Shown here in pieces: positions 53,729-62,993 of a DNA stretch of 64,000 bases. Each line of letters opens with the position of its first letter. Positions within the stretch are counted from its first letter, which is position 1. The position numbers were made by a program, and so were the translations under genes. Under the pieces are notes generated by a model. It was not told where the DNA came from, did not search any database, and saw nothing but the letters and a program-made list of their open reading frames with translations. The stretch comes from Streptomyces ferrugineus (lineage in GTDB: Bacteria; Actinomycetota; Actinomycetes; Streptomycetales; Streptomycetaceae): NCBI RefSeq assembly GCF_015160855.1, contig NZ_CP063373.1:4774001-4838000 (forward strand), written 5' to 3'.

Positions 53729-53869
53729 ATGGGCGAGCATGTTCACGTTCGCATCGGGCACGGCGTCAGGGTGAGTGACGACGGTGACCTGGTCGAGCTC
53801 TCCCGCTGCCGCTGCGGCGCCACCTGGGCCAAGTCCTACCGGGTGGCCGACGGCGCCCCCGAGGAGTGA
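53729..53869 (+). CDS. small CxC-containing hypothetical protein
   Basis: A 46-residue protein (MGEHVHVRIGHGVRVSDDGD, then LVELSRCRCGATWAKSY) with a strong ribosome site (GGAGGAG) upstream of ATG or the GTG one codon earlier. A C-x-C-G pair and three His residues suggest metal binding. Good codon bias through its whole length. Function unknown. Confidence 0.5.
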   Translation: MGEHVHVRIGHGVRVSDDGDLVELSRCRCGATWAKSYRVADGAPEE

Positions 53870-54194
53870 GTGCCGGCGAGGCCGACCACAGACGGGGCCG
53901 CCTCCAGGGGCGCCAGGTCGCCGGGAAGGGACTGGCGACACACGCCGGGGGGCCGCGGCATCCTGCGACCTGACCTGAGGCAAGCCCCCGCCGTGCCCCT
54001 GACCGGCCCCGACTCGCTCGACCTGCTCCTCGACTCCTGGCCGGCCTGCGGCGGAGGCCCGCGTGGTCGGGGACCGGCGGCGCCACTTCGACCCCGTAGG
54101 TCGACCACGCCCAGCAACTGCAGGTCCACAACGCCCAGCGCGCCTGCTCGGTCCGGGTCGCGACCGTGCCGGTCTCAGCACCCGCCGGCCCGTG
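53870..54194. other. intergenic, nothing identified
   Basis: About 325 bases downstream of the small CxC gene and of the convergent hydrolase stop. No hairpin with convincing terminator character and no recognised domain. Confidence 0.35.
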
Positions 54195-54869
54195 TCACGG
54201 CCGCACGGGCGCCGTCGGCCGGGCGCGCAACTGCTCCTCGCACCAGTCCCTGGCCAGCCGTGCGACCTCCTCCAAGGCGCCGGGCTCCTCGAAGAGGTGG
54301 GTCGCGCCCGGCACGACGTGCAGTTTGTTCGTGGTGCGCAGCCGTCGTACGGCTTCTTCGTTGAGCCGCAGCACCTCCGGGTCGTGACCGCCGACCAGCA
54401 GCAGAACCGGAGCAGACACCTGCTCCAGCGCATCACCGGCCAGGTCGGGACGCCCACCGCGCGAGATCACGGCGAAGACACGCCGCGGTCGCTCGGCCGC
54501 GGCCACCAGGGCCGCCGCGGCGCCTGTGCTCGCGCCGAACACGGCCACCGGCAGGTCCTTCGTTCCGGCCTGCTCGCCCAGCCAGTCGATCGCGGCCACC
54601 AGACGGCGACCCAGCAGCGGGATGTCGAATCGGTGCTCGGCCGTCACCGCGTCCTGCCGCTCCTCCCGCTCGCTGAGCAGATCCATCAGCAGCGTGCCCA
54701 GCCCGCCGGCGGTGCGCAGCTCGCCCGCGACCATACGGTTCCGCGGGCTGTGCCGGGAACTCCCGCTGCCGTGCGCGAACAGAACCACCGCGCGCGCCCC
54801 GTCGGGCGTCTCGAAATCGCCCTCCAGCGCCACGCCTTCGGCGGGGACAAGTACCGTCTCGGAGATCAC
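54195..54869 (-). CDS. dienelactone-hydrolase-like alpha/beta hydrolase
   Basis: A 224-residue alpha/beta hydrolase. VVLFAHGSGSSRHSPRNRMV is the oxyanion-hole region, VAVFGASTGAAAALVAAAER the nucleophile elbow with Ser in GASTG, VLLLVGGHDPEVLRLN the acid strand and GATHLFEEPG the catalytic His. The family is a common partner of stress genes in Streptomyces. A GTG start (VISETVLVP) 9 bases after AAGGAG was preferred; ATG codons immediately next to that site are too close. Substrate unknown. Confidence 0.85.
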   Translation of the reverse strand: MISETVLVPAEGVALEGDFETPDGARAVVLFAHGSGSSRHSPRNRMVAGELRTAGGLGTLLMDLLSEREERQDAVTAEHRFDIPLLGRRLVAAIDWLGEQAGTKDLPVAVFGASTGAAAALVAAAERPRRVFAVISRGGRPDLAGDALEQVSAPVLLLVGGHDPEVLRLNEEAVRRLRTTNKLHVVPGATHLFEEPGALEEVARLARDWCEEQLRARPTAPVRP

Positions 54870-55308
54870 GACCATCATCTCCTTCCGAGGGCCCGACGGC
54901 CTCGGTATCCGATGGCTCCTGCGATCCTTGCCGCGTACCCCTCCACGGGACACGGACTCACACAACCGCTGTCCTGGGCCCGGACGTCCTGCAGTGGGGC
55001 CCACGCGTCCTCGGCGAGCCAGCGGGCCGTTTCGTCCCCCTGGCCTGGAAACTCGCATGCGGTACGCGGTACGCGAGCGGAAGCGAAGGTCGGTGCCGAG
55101 GATGTGCCCCGGATCGTTCGCACGCCGATCACGAGGACATCGGCGTAGCCGGGGTCGACCAGATGGGTCAGTTCCTCGGCGAGCCGCTCGGCCACCGCCC
55201 GGTTTGCACCTCCAGCTGAAGTTCGGTGGCCGGGGGAATGCAGCCTCATGAGGACGACTCCTTGGACCGATTCGTTCGGCAGACAGGACGTCTCCCTCGG
55301 CTGGCTTG
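54870..55308. other. intergenic or undetermined small gene
   Basis: About 440 bases. A minus-strand frame reads MRLHSPGHRTSAGGANRAVA and AERLAEELTHLVDPGYADVL before running into low-quality sequence. It may be the remains of a small protein, but I recognise no family and it has no good start, so I do not call it. Confidence 0.3.
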
Positions 55309-55677
55309 TCACCGGGTGGTTCGGTGGGGCGGACGCTCCCTTCGTCGGCGGCGGAGGACAACGGCGAGGTCCACCGTCGACAGCACGGCGAGTGCGGCGC
55401 ACAGTCCTGCGAGGACCGCCAGTTGTGAGGACGTCGGGCTGCTGTCCGGCTCGGCGCGCGACGACCACAGGGCGAACAGCACGGTTGCGGCCACGAAGAG
55501 CGGCGTGAAGAACACGGACAGCAGCAGCCGCAGGCCCAGGGCGCTACGGGCTGTGACAGGCTCGGTGCCCGTGCGCTCCCAGCGGCGGCCGATGAAGCCG
55601 GACCGTGATCGCGGTACCGGGACACGCGCGTCAGCTCCGCCCCTGGACTTCGATCGGCTTCGGTGTACGAGCGGCAT
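55309..55677 (-). CDS. DUF6343 family membrane protein
   Basis: A 122-residue protein with RTGTEPVTARSALGLRLLLS, the DUF6343 signature, followed by two hydrophobic segments (VFFTPLFVAATVLFALWS and LAVLAGLCAALAVLSTVDLA) and a basic tail (RRRRRERPPHRTTR). The first ~30 residues are basic and unconserved, so the true start may be later than the ATG chosen. It follows the aconitase on the same strand after about 100 bases. Function unknown. Confidence 0.7.
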   Translation of the reverse strand: MPLVHRSRSKSRGGADARVPVPRSRSGFIGRRWERTGTEPVTARSALGLRLLLSVFFTPLFVAATVLFALWSSRAEPDSSPTSSQLAVLAGLCAALAVLSTVDLAVVLRRRRRERPPHRTTR

Positions 55678-55774
55678 GACCGCCGAGTTCCACCATTTGC
55701 CCGCGACAATCGACAGTCTGGGGGCATCCGGCGCAGCGACACCGCCCATTCGGCAGCTCAGGGCGGTAGCCGGG

Positions 55775-57832
55775 TCAGCCGGCGCCGTGACTGAGGTCGC
55801 CCGGGTCCGCCGGCGCGGCCAGGTTGTCGTTGCCGACGGCTCCAGGATGCCGCGCCTCCTCGTGGGCGAGGGCCGCGATCGTTCCTCCGGCGAGTACGGT
55901 GCGCCGGCGGCTGTCGGAGAGGCGGTGGCGGACCAGATACGTCTCGTCCTTGGTGGTGTTGTGCAGCCGCAGGCGGGACTCGGCTCCGGAGGCCAACTCG
56001 GGGCGGAGGTTCTCCAGCCGGAGCCGGTCGCCGGCATCGATGCGGTCGTAGTCGGCCGGGTCGTCGAACTCCAGCGGCAGGACGCCGAAGTTGGCCAGGT
56101 TCTGCCAGTGGATACGGGCGTAGGACTTGGCGATGACGGCACGCAGCCCCAGGTGACGTGGTGTGATGGCGGCGTGTTCGCGGGAGGAGCCCTGGCCGTA
56201 GTTCTCCCCGCCGACGACGAAGTGCCGGCCCTGCCCGCCGTCGGCGGCGAGTTCGGCGGCACGCCGCGGGTAGTCGGGGTCGAGGCGGGTGAAGGTGAAT
56301 TCGGCGAGCTTGGGGATGTTGGAGCGGAACGGCAGTGCCTTCGCCCCGGCTGGGGAGATCTCGTCGGTGGAGACGTTGTCGCCGCACTTGAGCAGGACAG
56401 GGCCCTCCAGCACGTCGGGCATTGGGTCGAAGTCGGGGAGACCGGAGATGTTGGACCCGCGTTCCAGTTCGATTCGGGCGCCCTGCTCGGGCGGCAGTGG
56501 CGGTTCGAGCATGGCCCGGTTGACCGACGCGTGCCCGGGCAGGCGCAGCTGCGGATAGGGCACGCCCTCCCTGGCCGCCCACTCGCGGGGGTCGGTGATC
56601 TCTCCGGTGAGCGCGGAGACCGTGGCGGTCTCCGGAGAGCAGAGCCAGACCGCGTCCTGTTCGGTGCCGGAGCGGCCGGGGAAGTTGCGCGGGAAGGTGC
56701 GCAGGCTGTTGCGGCCGGGCGCGGGAGCCTGGCCCATGCCGATGCAGCCCAGACAGCCGGCCTGGTGGATCCGGGCCCCGGCGGCGATCAGGTCGAAGGT
56801 CGAGCCCATCCTGGTCAGATCGGCGAGGATCTCGCGCGAGGTGGGATTGACATCGAAGCTGACGGCTGGATGCGTCTGACGGCCCGCGACGAGGGTCGCG
56901 GCGATGGCGAAGTCGCGCAGACCCGGATTGGCGGAGGAACCGATGACCGCCTGCCCGATGGGCTCACCCGCGACCGCGCGCACCGGCACGACGTTGCCGG
57001 GCGAGGTGGGGCGGGCGATGAGCGGTTCGAGCGCGGAGAGATCGATCTCGTCCGTGAGGTCGTGGACGACGTCCGACTCGGCGGCCAGTTCGCGGAAGTC
57101 CGCCTCGCGGTCCTCGGCACGCAGGAAGTCCCGTACCGCGGCATCCGAGGGGAAGACGGAGGTGGTCGCGCCGAGTTCGGCGCCCATGTTGGCGATGACG
57201 TGCCGGTCCATGGCCGTCAGCCCTGCCAGGCCCGGGCCGTGGTACTCCAGGATCCGGTTGACCGCGCCCTTGACGCCGTGCCGCCGCAGCAGCTCCAGCA
57301 CCACGTCCTTGGCGCTCACCCACTCCGGCAGATGGCCGGTCAGGCGGATGCCCCAGATCTCCGGCATGGTCAGGTGCAGGGGCCGTCCGGCCATCGCGAG
57401 CGCGACCTCCAAGCCGCCGGTGCCGAGCGCGAGCATTCCGAGCGCCCCGGCGGCGCAGGTGTGCGAGTCGGATCCGGCCAGAGTCCTGCCGGGGACGCCG
57501 AAGTACTGCATGTGGGTGGGGTGGGAGACGCCATTGCCCGGCTTGGAGTACCAGATGCCGAAGCGACGGCACGCGGAACGCAGGAAGGCATGGTCCTCGG
57601 CGTTGCGCTCGTCCGCCTGGAGCAGGTTGTGGTCGACGTACTGGACGCTGACCTCGGTACGGACCCGGTCCAGGCCGAGGGCCTCGAGTTCCTGCATCAC
57701 CAGAGTGCCGGTGGCGTCCTGGGTGAGGGTCTGGTCGATCCGCAGCCCGATCTCGTGGCCCGGTTCCATCCTGCCCTCGACCAGATGGTCGTCGATGAGC
57801 CGGTGCGCCAGCGTGCCGTGCGAGAGCGTCAC
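55775..57832 (-). CDS. aconitate hydratase (short AcnA/mitochondrial-type)
   Basis: A ~685-residue aconitase interconverting citrate and isocitrate. The [4Fe-4S] cysteines are visible in GSDSHTCAAGALGML and HQAGCLGCIGMGQAP. GVSHPTHMQYFG, FDVNPTSREIL, GENYGQGSSREHAAITPRHL (swivel-domain Arg/Ser) and ARIHWQNLANFGVLPLEF complete the active site. Compared with the ~900-residue AcnA of most Streptomyces it is the short type, so it may be a secondary or specialised aconitase. The start is uncertain: GTG (VTLSHGTLAHRL) gives the conserved N-terminus, while an ATG 20 codons earlier has AAAGG nearby. Confidence 0.88.
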   Translation of the reverse strand: MTLSHGTLAHRLIDDHLVEGRMEPGHEIGLRIDQTLTQDATGTLVMQELEALGLDRVRTEVSVQYVDHNLLQADERNAEDHAFLRSACRRFGIWYSKPGNGVSHPTHMQYFGVPGRTLAGSDSHTCAAGALGMLALGTGGLEVALAMAGRPLHLTMPEIWGIRLTGHLPEWVSAKDVVLELLRRHGVKGAVNRILEYHGPGLAGLTAMDRHVIANMGAELGATTSVFPSDAAVRDFLRAEDREADFRELAAESDVVHDLTDEIDLSALEPLIARPTSPGNVVPVRAVAGEPIGQAVIGSSANPGLRDFAIAATLVAGRQTHPAVSFDVNPTSREILADLTRMGSTFDLIAAGARIHQAGCLGCIGMGQAPAPGRNSLRTFPRNFPGRSGTEQDAVWLCSPETATVSALTGEITDPREWAAREGVPYPQLRLPGHASVNRAMLEPPLPPEQGARIELERGSNISGLPDFDPMPDVLEGPVLLKCGDNVSTDEISPAGAKALPFRSNIPKLAEFTFTRLDPDYPRRAAELAADGGQGRHFVVGGENYGQGSSREHAAITPRHLGLRAVIAKSYARIHWQNLANFGVLPLEFDDPADYDRIDAGDRLRLENLRPELASGAESRLRLHNTTKDETYLVRHRLSDSRRRTVLAGGTIAALAHEEARHPGAVGNDNLAAPADPGDLSHGAG

Positions 57833-57989
57833 AACGTCCAGGCTGCGCGCTCCGCCCCGTGTGCGGCAAGCTGACGCCCTTGCCTGCAGCATGCGACCTT
57901 TCGTCTCCCCACAGGGTGGGCAGCGCCCGCACGGGTACTCGAAAGGCGTTCGGGAACGAGCGGAAGAGACGCACGGGAGGTGGGCAGTG

Positions 57990-58466
57990 ATGACTCTGCC
58001 TGTACGACGTACCTCCGGCAGGCTCGCCGAGCGGCCGCTCTGGGCCAGGGATCCGCTGGCCGAGTTCGACGACCTGTTCAGCCGCATGGGATCGCTGCTG
58101 GAGTCCACGTTCGGCGCGGCGCCCGCAGCCGCGGGCATGACCTGGTCACCGCTGGCCGACTTCTCCGAGACCGAGGAGGCCTACCTGATCGAGGTCGACG
58201 CTCCTGGTGTCAAGCATGATGACATCGACATCGAGCTGAGCGGCCGGGACCTGATCATCAGCGGTGAGGTCAAGGAACGCGAGCGGGCCGGCACGCTGCG
58301 CCGTGCCATGCGACGGACGGGACGTTTCGAATACCGGGCGCTGCTGCCGGGTGAGATCCACGCCGAAGGGATCGACGCAACGCTCCGTGAGGGGGTGCTG
58401 ACCGTCAAGGTTCCCAAGACGGAGACAGCCAAGCCCCTCCACATCCAGGTCACGTCCGAAGACTGA
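57990..58466 (+). CDS. Hsp20/alpha-crystallin small heat-shock protein
   Basis: A 158-residue chaperone. The N-terminal arm (LFSRMGSLLESTFG) leads into the alpha-crystallin domain (residues ~48-148: SETEEAYLIEVDAPGVKHDD, LIISGEVKERE, GRFEYRALLPGEI, LREGVLTVKVPK). It forms oligomers that hold unfolding proteins. It is divergent from the aconitase gene with about 155 bases between, so shared stress control is possible; no HspR or RheA-type repeat was found. GGGAGG precedes the ATG. Confidence 0.93.
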   Translation: MTLPVRRTSGRLAERPLWARDPLAEFDDLFSRMGSLLESTFGAAPAAAGMTWSPLADFSETEEAYLIEVDAPGVKHDDIDIELSGRDLIISGEVKERERAGTLRRAMRRTGRFEYRALLPGEIHAEGIDATLREGVLTVKVPKTETAKPLHIQVTSED

Positions 58467-58482
58467 CACACAACATGGTCCG

Positions 58483-58511
58483 CCCGTCCGCCGAACGCCA
58501 CGACGGACGGG
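58483..58511. terminator. terminator hairpin after hsp20
   Basis: CCCGTCCG paired with CGGACGGG around a 13-base loop, beginning 16 bases after the hsp20 stop and between convergent genes. Suits a bidirectional terminator. Confidence 0.6.
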
Positions 58512-58614
58512 CCGACTTCGCGGATGTCGAAGAAGACATCCCTGCAGTCAGACGCCGCTGACCAGCAAGATCCGCGCTGTCTCACCTCGCGCGCAGGCCC
58601 CCCGTCCGCTGCTG

Positions 58615-59199
58615 CTACGCGGACGGCGGCCCGGGCTCGGGGGCTGGTTCGAGTTCTGTCACCGCGTATTCGATCCGGACGTCGTCGGCCAGCTTCAGCG
58701 CGCCCAGGAACGCCGCGTACGGCTTGATCCCCCAGATGGATTGGGTGACGGTCGACCAGCCGCACACCGTGCCGTCTCCATCGCTGCCTCCGTGCACGGT
58801 CACCGGCTGAGTTCGGCCTTTGATGGTGAGCTCCCCGGTGATCTCGAAGGATTCGAGCGTTCCCGTGATCCTCGTGGAGTGAAAGGTGATGGTGGGGTAC
58901 TGGGCGGTGTGCAGCAGGGCTTCTCCCTCAAGCGTCCGCTTGATCTCCGCCTTGTCGGCGTCGGTGAGGGGTTTGAGCCCGCCGGTTCCCTCCCGGACGG
59001 TCAACGATCCCGCCTCAACCGTCACTGTCACCGACGACCTCCCGGGGTCGTCGGTGACGACCACCGCCTCACCGGACCAGCGGGTGGCCTCGATCGTGAG
59101 GTCGTGCCCCGCTTTTCGGCCGAGTCCGGCCCGACTGGTCTTGATCAGCAGGCGTCCGGTCGACGGCCCGAGGCGGTAAGTTCCAGCACTTACTGTCAC
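58615..59199 (-). CDS. YceI-family protein
   Basis: A 194-residue YceI beta-barrel protein, a fold that binds polyisoprenoid or lipid-like ligands. AGTYRLGPSTGRLLIKTSR and GHDLTIEATRWSG open the barrel, TITFHSTRITGTLESFEITG and LTIKGRTQPVTVHG are the conserved central strands, and WGIKPYAAFLGALKLADDVR the last. No signal peptide, so cytoplasmic. A GTG start (VTVSAGTYRLG) was chosen at the domain edge; no ribosome site precedes it and an ATG 18 codons earlier is an alternative. Convergent with hsp20. Confidence 0.85.
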   Translation of the reverse strand: MTVSAGTYRLGPSTGRLLIKTSRAGLGRKAGHDLTIEATRWSGEAVVVTDDPGRSSVTVTVEAGSLTVREGTGGLKPLTDADKAEIKRTLEGEALLHTAQYPTITFHSTRITGTLESFEITGELTIKGRTQPVTVHGGSDGDGTVCGWSTVTQSIWGIKPYAAFLGALKLADDVRIEYAVTELEPAPEPGPPSA

Positions 59200-59475
59200 A
59201 GATATGACGGTACGTGATGGGCGCGTGGTGCGCGTCCTGAGGGGCGCGGGCATGGTGACCGCGCCCCCCGCTGAGCCCGTGTCCTACGACTGTGCGCCGA
59301 GCCAGCGGAATCGAAGCCTCCGACGAGATCGCGGTCGGAGCCTTCGTCGTGCCGTGGTTGGGCGGTCGGCTTCAGTTGCTGTCCTCGGACCCACGCGGCT
59401 CAGCGTGGATGACACCACCACGCTGGGCCCGGCGGGCTGACAAACCCCACCGGTCGGCCATTGTTGCGGCTCCAA

Positions 59476-60350
59476 TCAGCCGGCCGGGGTGGGGTCGTAG
59501 GGGGACAGGGCCGGGGCGAGTTGCACTCCGGTGGGCCAGGCCGAGGGTGCGGTGAGGGCGTCCGGAAGGCCGAGTCCGACGCGGGCCGCCTCTACGGTGG
59601 CCGACGGGGCCAACTGACGGCAGCCAGCGGCGATGACCTCGAACAGGTGCCGCACCTGGCCGGGCCGTGCGGCAGCAGTTGGCCGTGGAAGTCCTCGTGG
59701 TGGGCGAGGACGAGAGCAGCGAGGCCGAGGCCTGCGACATGGGCCGAGACCCTGCCGGTGCCGTCGAGCGCCGTGTATCCGCCCTGCGCCGAGCACGACG
59801 GGATCGCAGCACCGGGGCAACCGAAGACTCCAGCGCGCCCACGGCGAACACGGTGGAAGCGAGCCCGGGAAGCAGACAGGTCCGCCGGTGTCGCCCGCTG
59901 GGGCGACGCACGGGATACCCGCCGCGGCACCGGCGTCGGCGAGCTTGCGCGAGACCAACGCCGACGCGTACGGGGTCGCCACGCCGACGTGGGCGATGCC
60001 GACATCTTGCCGAATGCTGTGGTCCAGGGCGGCGATCAGGTCGCTGAAACAGCCGTCCGGCTGCACCTGACAGACCTCGATCTCGGCGTCGACCGCGATG
60101 CTGATGACGGCCTCGCCGGTGTCTGCCCTGGCGATGATGCCGGCCACGCGGAAACCGGTGCCCACCATGTCCTGGGCCCAGCCCTCCTCCGTACCACGGA
60201 CGTATTGTCGGTGCCGAGTCCGGGCAGGTGCCGCGGTCCAGTTCGAGCAGCGTCTGCACGGACCGTCGGGCGGCGTGCTCGTCAGCCAGGTCCAGCGGGT
60301 AGCGGGTTCGGGGCGACGTCGGACTGCGGGGAAGGCCGTTGAGCATGGCG
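59476..60350 (-). pseudogene. subtilisin-like (S8) protease, heavily frameshifted
   Basis: Minus-strand blocks in several frames rebuild a subtilase: FRVAGIIARADTGEAVISIA (after the catalytic His region), DVGIAHVGVATPYASALVSR, AGIPCVAPAGDTGGPVCFPG (oxyanion Asn region, here Asp), then TVFAVGALES. After further shifts comes ALDGTGRVSAHVAGLGLAAL, where the catalytic GTS has decayed, and a C-terminal helix set. At least four frame changes. Upstream sequence to 60.7 kb contains more degraded pieces and no start. Confidence 0.65.
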
Positions 60351-60818
60351 TCGGCCGCGTCGGCGAGCGTGTCCGTCTTTGGCCGTGGTGACGTCGAAGC
60401 TGTGGGAGTGGGCGACGTCCAGCTCGTTCACGCCGACGGGCCGATGTTGACGCGGATGGCCGGTGCCTCGCCCAGGCCGGGATCGCCCTGTCGCGGTCGC
60501 TGGTTGATCGTCGGCTGCGCCGTCGTCCGGCGGTTGCTCCGACAGCGGCGCCCCCCCACAAAACATCGACGGTGTCGACGTCCGGCCGGATACGGCCGCG
60601 GCGGTGCCGGGGAGGCCGAGGCTGCCGGTGACGCGCAGCCGGTCGCCGGGGCGGCACTCGCTCTGCGGTTGCGAAGCCGGCCGCTGTCACCTGACCGGAA
60701 CCGTGCCTCTCAATAGTCATGCGACACGTTGACCCCACAGCGCCATCGCGATTGCATGCTTGTGGCCCTCCGGTGGGGAGCAGGGGGAGAGGGCCACGTC
60801 CTGAATACAGGGGGGAAA

Positions 60819-61940
60819 ATGAGGGGAAACACAAAGCGGAGCGCCACCAGACGTGTACGGGCTGCATTAAGCGCCACGGTCGTGGTCTGCGCGGTCATGA
60901 CGGTGCTGCCCGGAGCCGCTTCGGCCGAGGCCATGACCGTGCCGGGCGTCGCGAGCGACAGCGGGGCCGGAGTCGAGCGGATCAGTGTCGCGACCGACGG
61001 CACCCAGGGCGACGGCGACTCCGCCGGCGCCACGATCACGGCCGACGGTCGGCGTATCGCCTTCTCGTCGTTGGCGAAGAACCTCACACCCGCCAACCCG
61101 GCGACATCGGAAAGGGTGTTCGTCCGCGACCGGCGGACGAGTCAGACCAAGCTGATGAGCACCCTCACCACCCCGATCCAGCGCCCCGTGATCAGCGGTA
61201 ACGGGCAATACGTCGCCCTGTGGGGGTGGTTGTTCAGAGACACAAAGACCTTCCTGTCTCAAGTGAGTTCAGGAAGCACGATCGGCATCACCTGCCCGGG
61301 CCTCAGCTGCAGCCAGCCGTCGCTGAGCGCGGACGGCCGCTACATGGCCCATGTCGCCACCTTCAGCCGACCGCCGTCCCGGCAGCGCATCGAGGTACGG
61401 GACTGGCAGGACGACACGGCGGAGACCGTCGCCGAGTTCGGCCACAACATCTCGGCCCGACCGTCCGTCAGCGGCGACGGCCGCTTTGTCGCCTACCAGG
61501 ACGGCCAGGCGGAGGACGTCTTCGTGTGGGACCGGACCGACGGCATCTCCTCCGGCCCGATCGAGGACCCGTCCAAGGCGGCGACACTCGTCCAGCTCAG
61601 CAAGGACGGCAGCAAGGTCGTCTACCTCTCGGGCTCCGACACCTACGTCCACGACGTCAGCTCGGGCACCGACCAACTGGTGCCGAACGTGCGGGGCGTG
61701 GCTATCGATCCCACCGGACGCTATCTGCTGTACGCCCCGAACGACACGAGCGGACCGTCGCTCATGCTGCGCGACCTGGAGACGGGCACCGACGAGATCG
61801 TCTCGAACCAGCCCGCCTCGGCCGGGACCGAAGCGGTCAGCGCCGGTGGGCGCGACGTCGTCTTCCACTCCGCGGCCGACGACATCGTGCCCGGCGACAC
61901 CAACGGCAAGTCGGACATCTTCGTCCGCCGCTTCTACTGA
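60819..61940 (+). CDS. secreted TolB-like beta-propeller protein
   Basis: A 373-residue exported protein. The signal peptide spans residues 1-36 (RRVRAALSATVVVCAVMTVL, cleavage after ASA). The mature part is a six- or seven-blade propeller of WD40-like PD40 repeats (ATITADGRRIAFSSLAKNLT, QPSLSADGRYMAHVATF, RPSVSGDGRFVAYQDG, LVQLSKDGSKVVYLSG, AIDPTGRYLLYAP, AVSAGGRDVVFHSAADDIVP). DTNGKSDIFVRRF at the end is typical of the family. A GGGGGG run lies just upstream of the ATG. It probably binds protein or polymer in the cell wall. Confidence 0.82.
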   Translation: MRGNTKRSATRRVRAALSATVVVCAVMTVLPGAASAEAMTVPGVASDSGAGVERISVATDGTQGDGDSAGATITADGRRIAFSSLAKNLTPANPATSERVFVRDRRTSQTKLMSTLTTPIQRPVISGNGQYVALWGWLFRDTKTFLSQVSSGSTIGITCPGLSCSQPSLSADGRYMAHVATFSRPPSRQRIEVRDWQDDTAETVAEFGHNISARPSVSGDGRFVAYQDGQAEDVFVWDRTDGISSGPIEDPSKAATLVQLSKDGSKVVYLSGSDTYVHDVSSGTDQLVPNVRGVAIDPTGRYLLYAPNDTSGPSLMLRDLETGTDEIVSNQPASAGTEAVSAGGRDVVFHSAADDIVPGDTNGKSDIFVRRFY

Positions 61941-61991
61941 TCGCCCGGTCGCCGCCCCGAACACCGCGCTTTCTGCTGCCCCACCGCCCGC

Positions 61992-62018
61992 GCGGCCCCG
62001 CATCGCCTGCGGGGCCGC
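61992..62018. terminator. strong terminator hairpin after the TolB-like gene
   Basis: An 11-bp perfect stem, GCGGCCCCGCA paired with TGCGGGGCCGC around TCGCC, 51 bases after the stop. It is one of the strongest hairpins in the window. Confidence 0.75.
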
Positions 62019-62164
62019 CGTGAACTCGGCTTCGTCGAAGACCTGCAAGAACAGCCGGAGCTGAACCGGGTACTCCCCGACCAGCGAAGCGGCGGACTCC
62101 AGGGCCAGGGCCCCGCTGCGCGCTGCCGCCCAGTCGACAGAGGGCTTGCCACTGCGGTCGATCA

Positions 62165-62360
62165 GCGCAGTGGCGCCTTCGACCCCAGCGCGTACCGGGC
62201 CAGCACTGCCATCCGGTTCGGCGGGACCTGCGACAGCTTCAGCCGACCGAGCTGCGCCGAGTTCCCCTTCGCGGCCAGCTGGCAGAGCGCCGCGATCCCC
62301 AAGACCTGGGACGGCCAGGACCTCAAGCCGGAACCTCAAGACCGTCGATTCGGGCGATGA
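62165..62360 (+). pseudogene. possible NucA/NucB-like nuclease C-terminal relic
   Basis: One frame reads FGGTCDSFSRPSCAEFPFAA followed by SWQSAAIPKTWDGQ. The C-x-E-[FY]-P-F-A motif resembles NucA/NucB-type secreted deoxyribonucleases, whose conserved core is C-D-E-[FY]-P-F-A. Only about 60 codons remain, with no upstream part. Weak identification. Confidence 0.3.
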
Positions 62361-62365
62361 ATGCG

Positions 62366-62570
62366 TGAACACCATCGCCGTCAAGGGCAGCGACGGGCTG
62401 TCGCGGCTGATCATCGTCGACGACCCGGATGCCGAGATCGCTCGACTGCGCACGGCCGGGTTGTCTCTCCGCAGCGATGACGCCACCGGCCCGGGCGGAC
62501 GCCAGATCCTTCTCACCGACCCCGCCGGCAACCTCATCGAACTCTTCCAGCCGCCACACCGGCTACGCCC
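62366..62570 (+). pseudogene. VOC/glyoxalase-family C-terminal relic
   Basis: The frame gives LIIVDDPDAEIARLRTAGLS and QILLTDPAGNLIELFQPPHR, the last beta-alpha-beta-beta unit of a VOC metalloenzyme with the metal-site Glu (NLIELFQP). The N-terminal half is absent. It directly follows another relic, so the whole 61.95-62.75 kb stretch is decayed; the remainder holds nothing I can identify. Confidence 0.6.
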
Positions 62571-62993
62571 TGACCGGCACGGAACAGGGGTGTCCCCGGC
62601 CGCTCCGAGGCAGACGGATACTCCTGGCCGGTTTCTTCAGCGTTCCTCGGTGCCGTCGCACCGTCCCTCCCCGCGTTCCGCAACCGGCTCCCCAGCCGAT
62701 GGGGGGGGGCGTACTGTCCGCGGCGTAAGGACATGGGCGTGATCGCCGGCATTGCCTCAAGCGGGTTCAGGGCGTTCACACAGGGATCATTCGCTGCGGG
62801 ACGTCGAGCCGGGCCAGCGGGCCTACGACGGCACGGCGAGCGTGGCCCGTTCGCGGGGCCGGATGGATCAGGTGCTGCGCGTGACCAGCGCCCGGGTGGG
62901 GGCGTTGCCGGGTCTGCGCCGGCTGCGTGCCACGGGACCCTTGTGGGTGCGTCGGACCGCGACAAATCGGGTTTCGCGGGGGAAGCTGCCTGT

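Noticed and set aside
55226..57874. An 882-codon plus-strand open frame
   Set aside because: Antisense to the aconitase and DUF6343 genes; low-complexity Gly/Asp/Gln content, no motif and no ribosome site.
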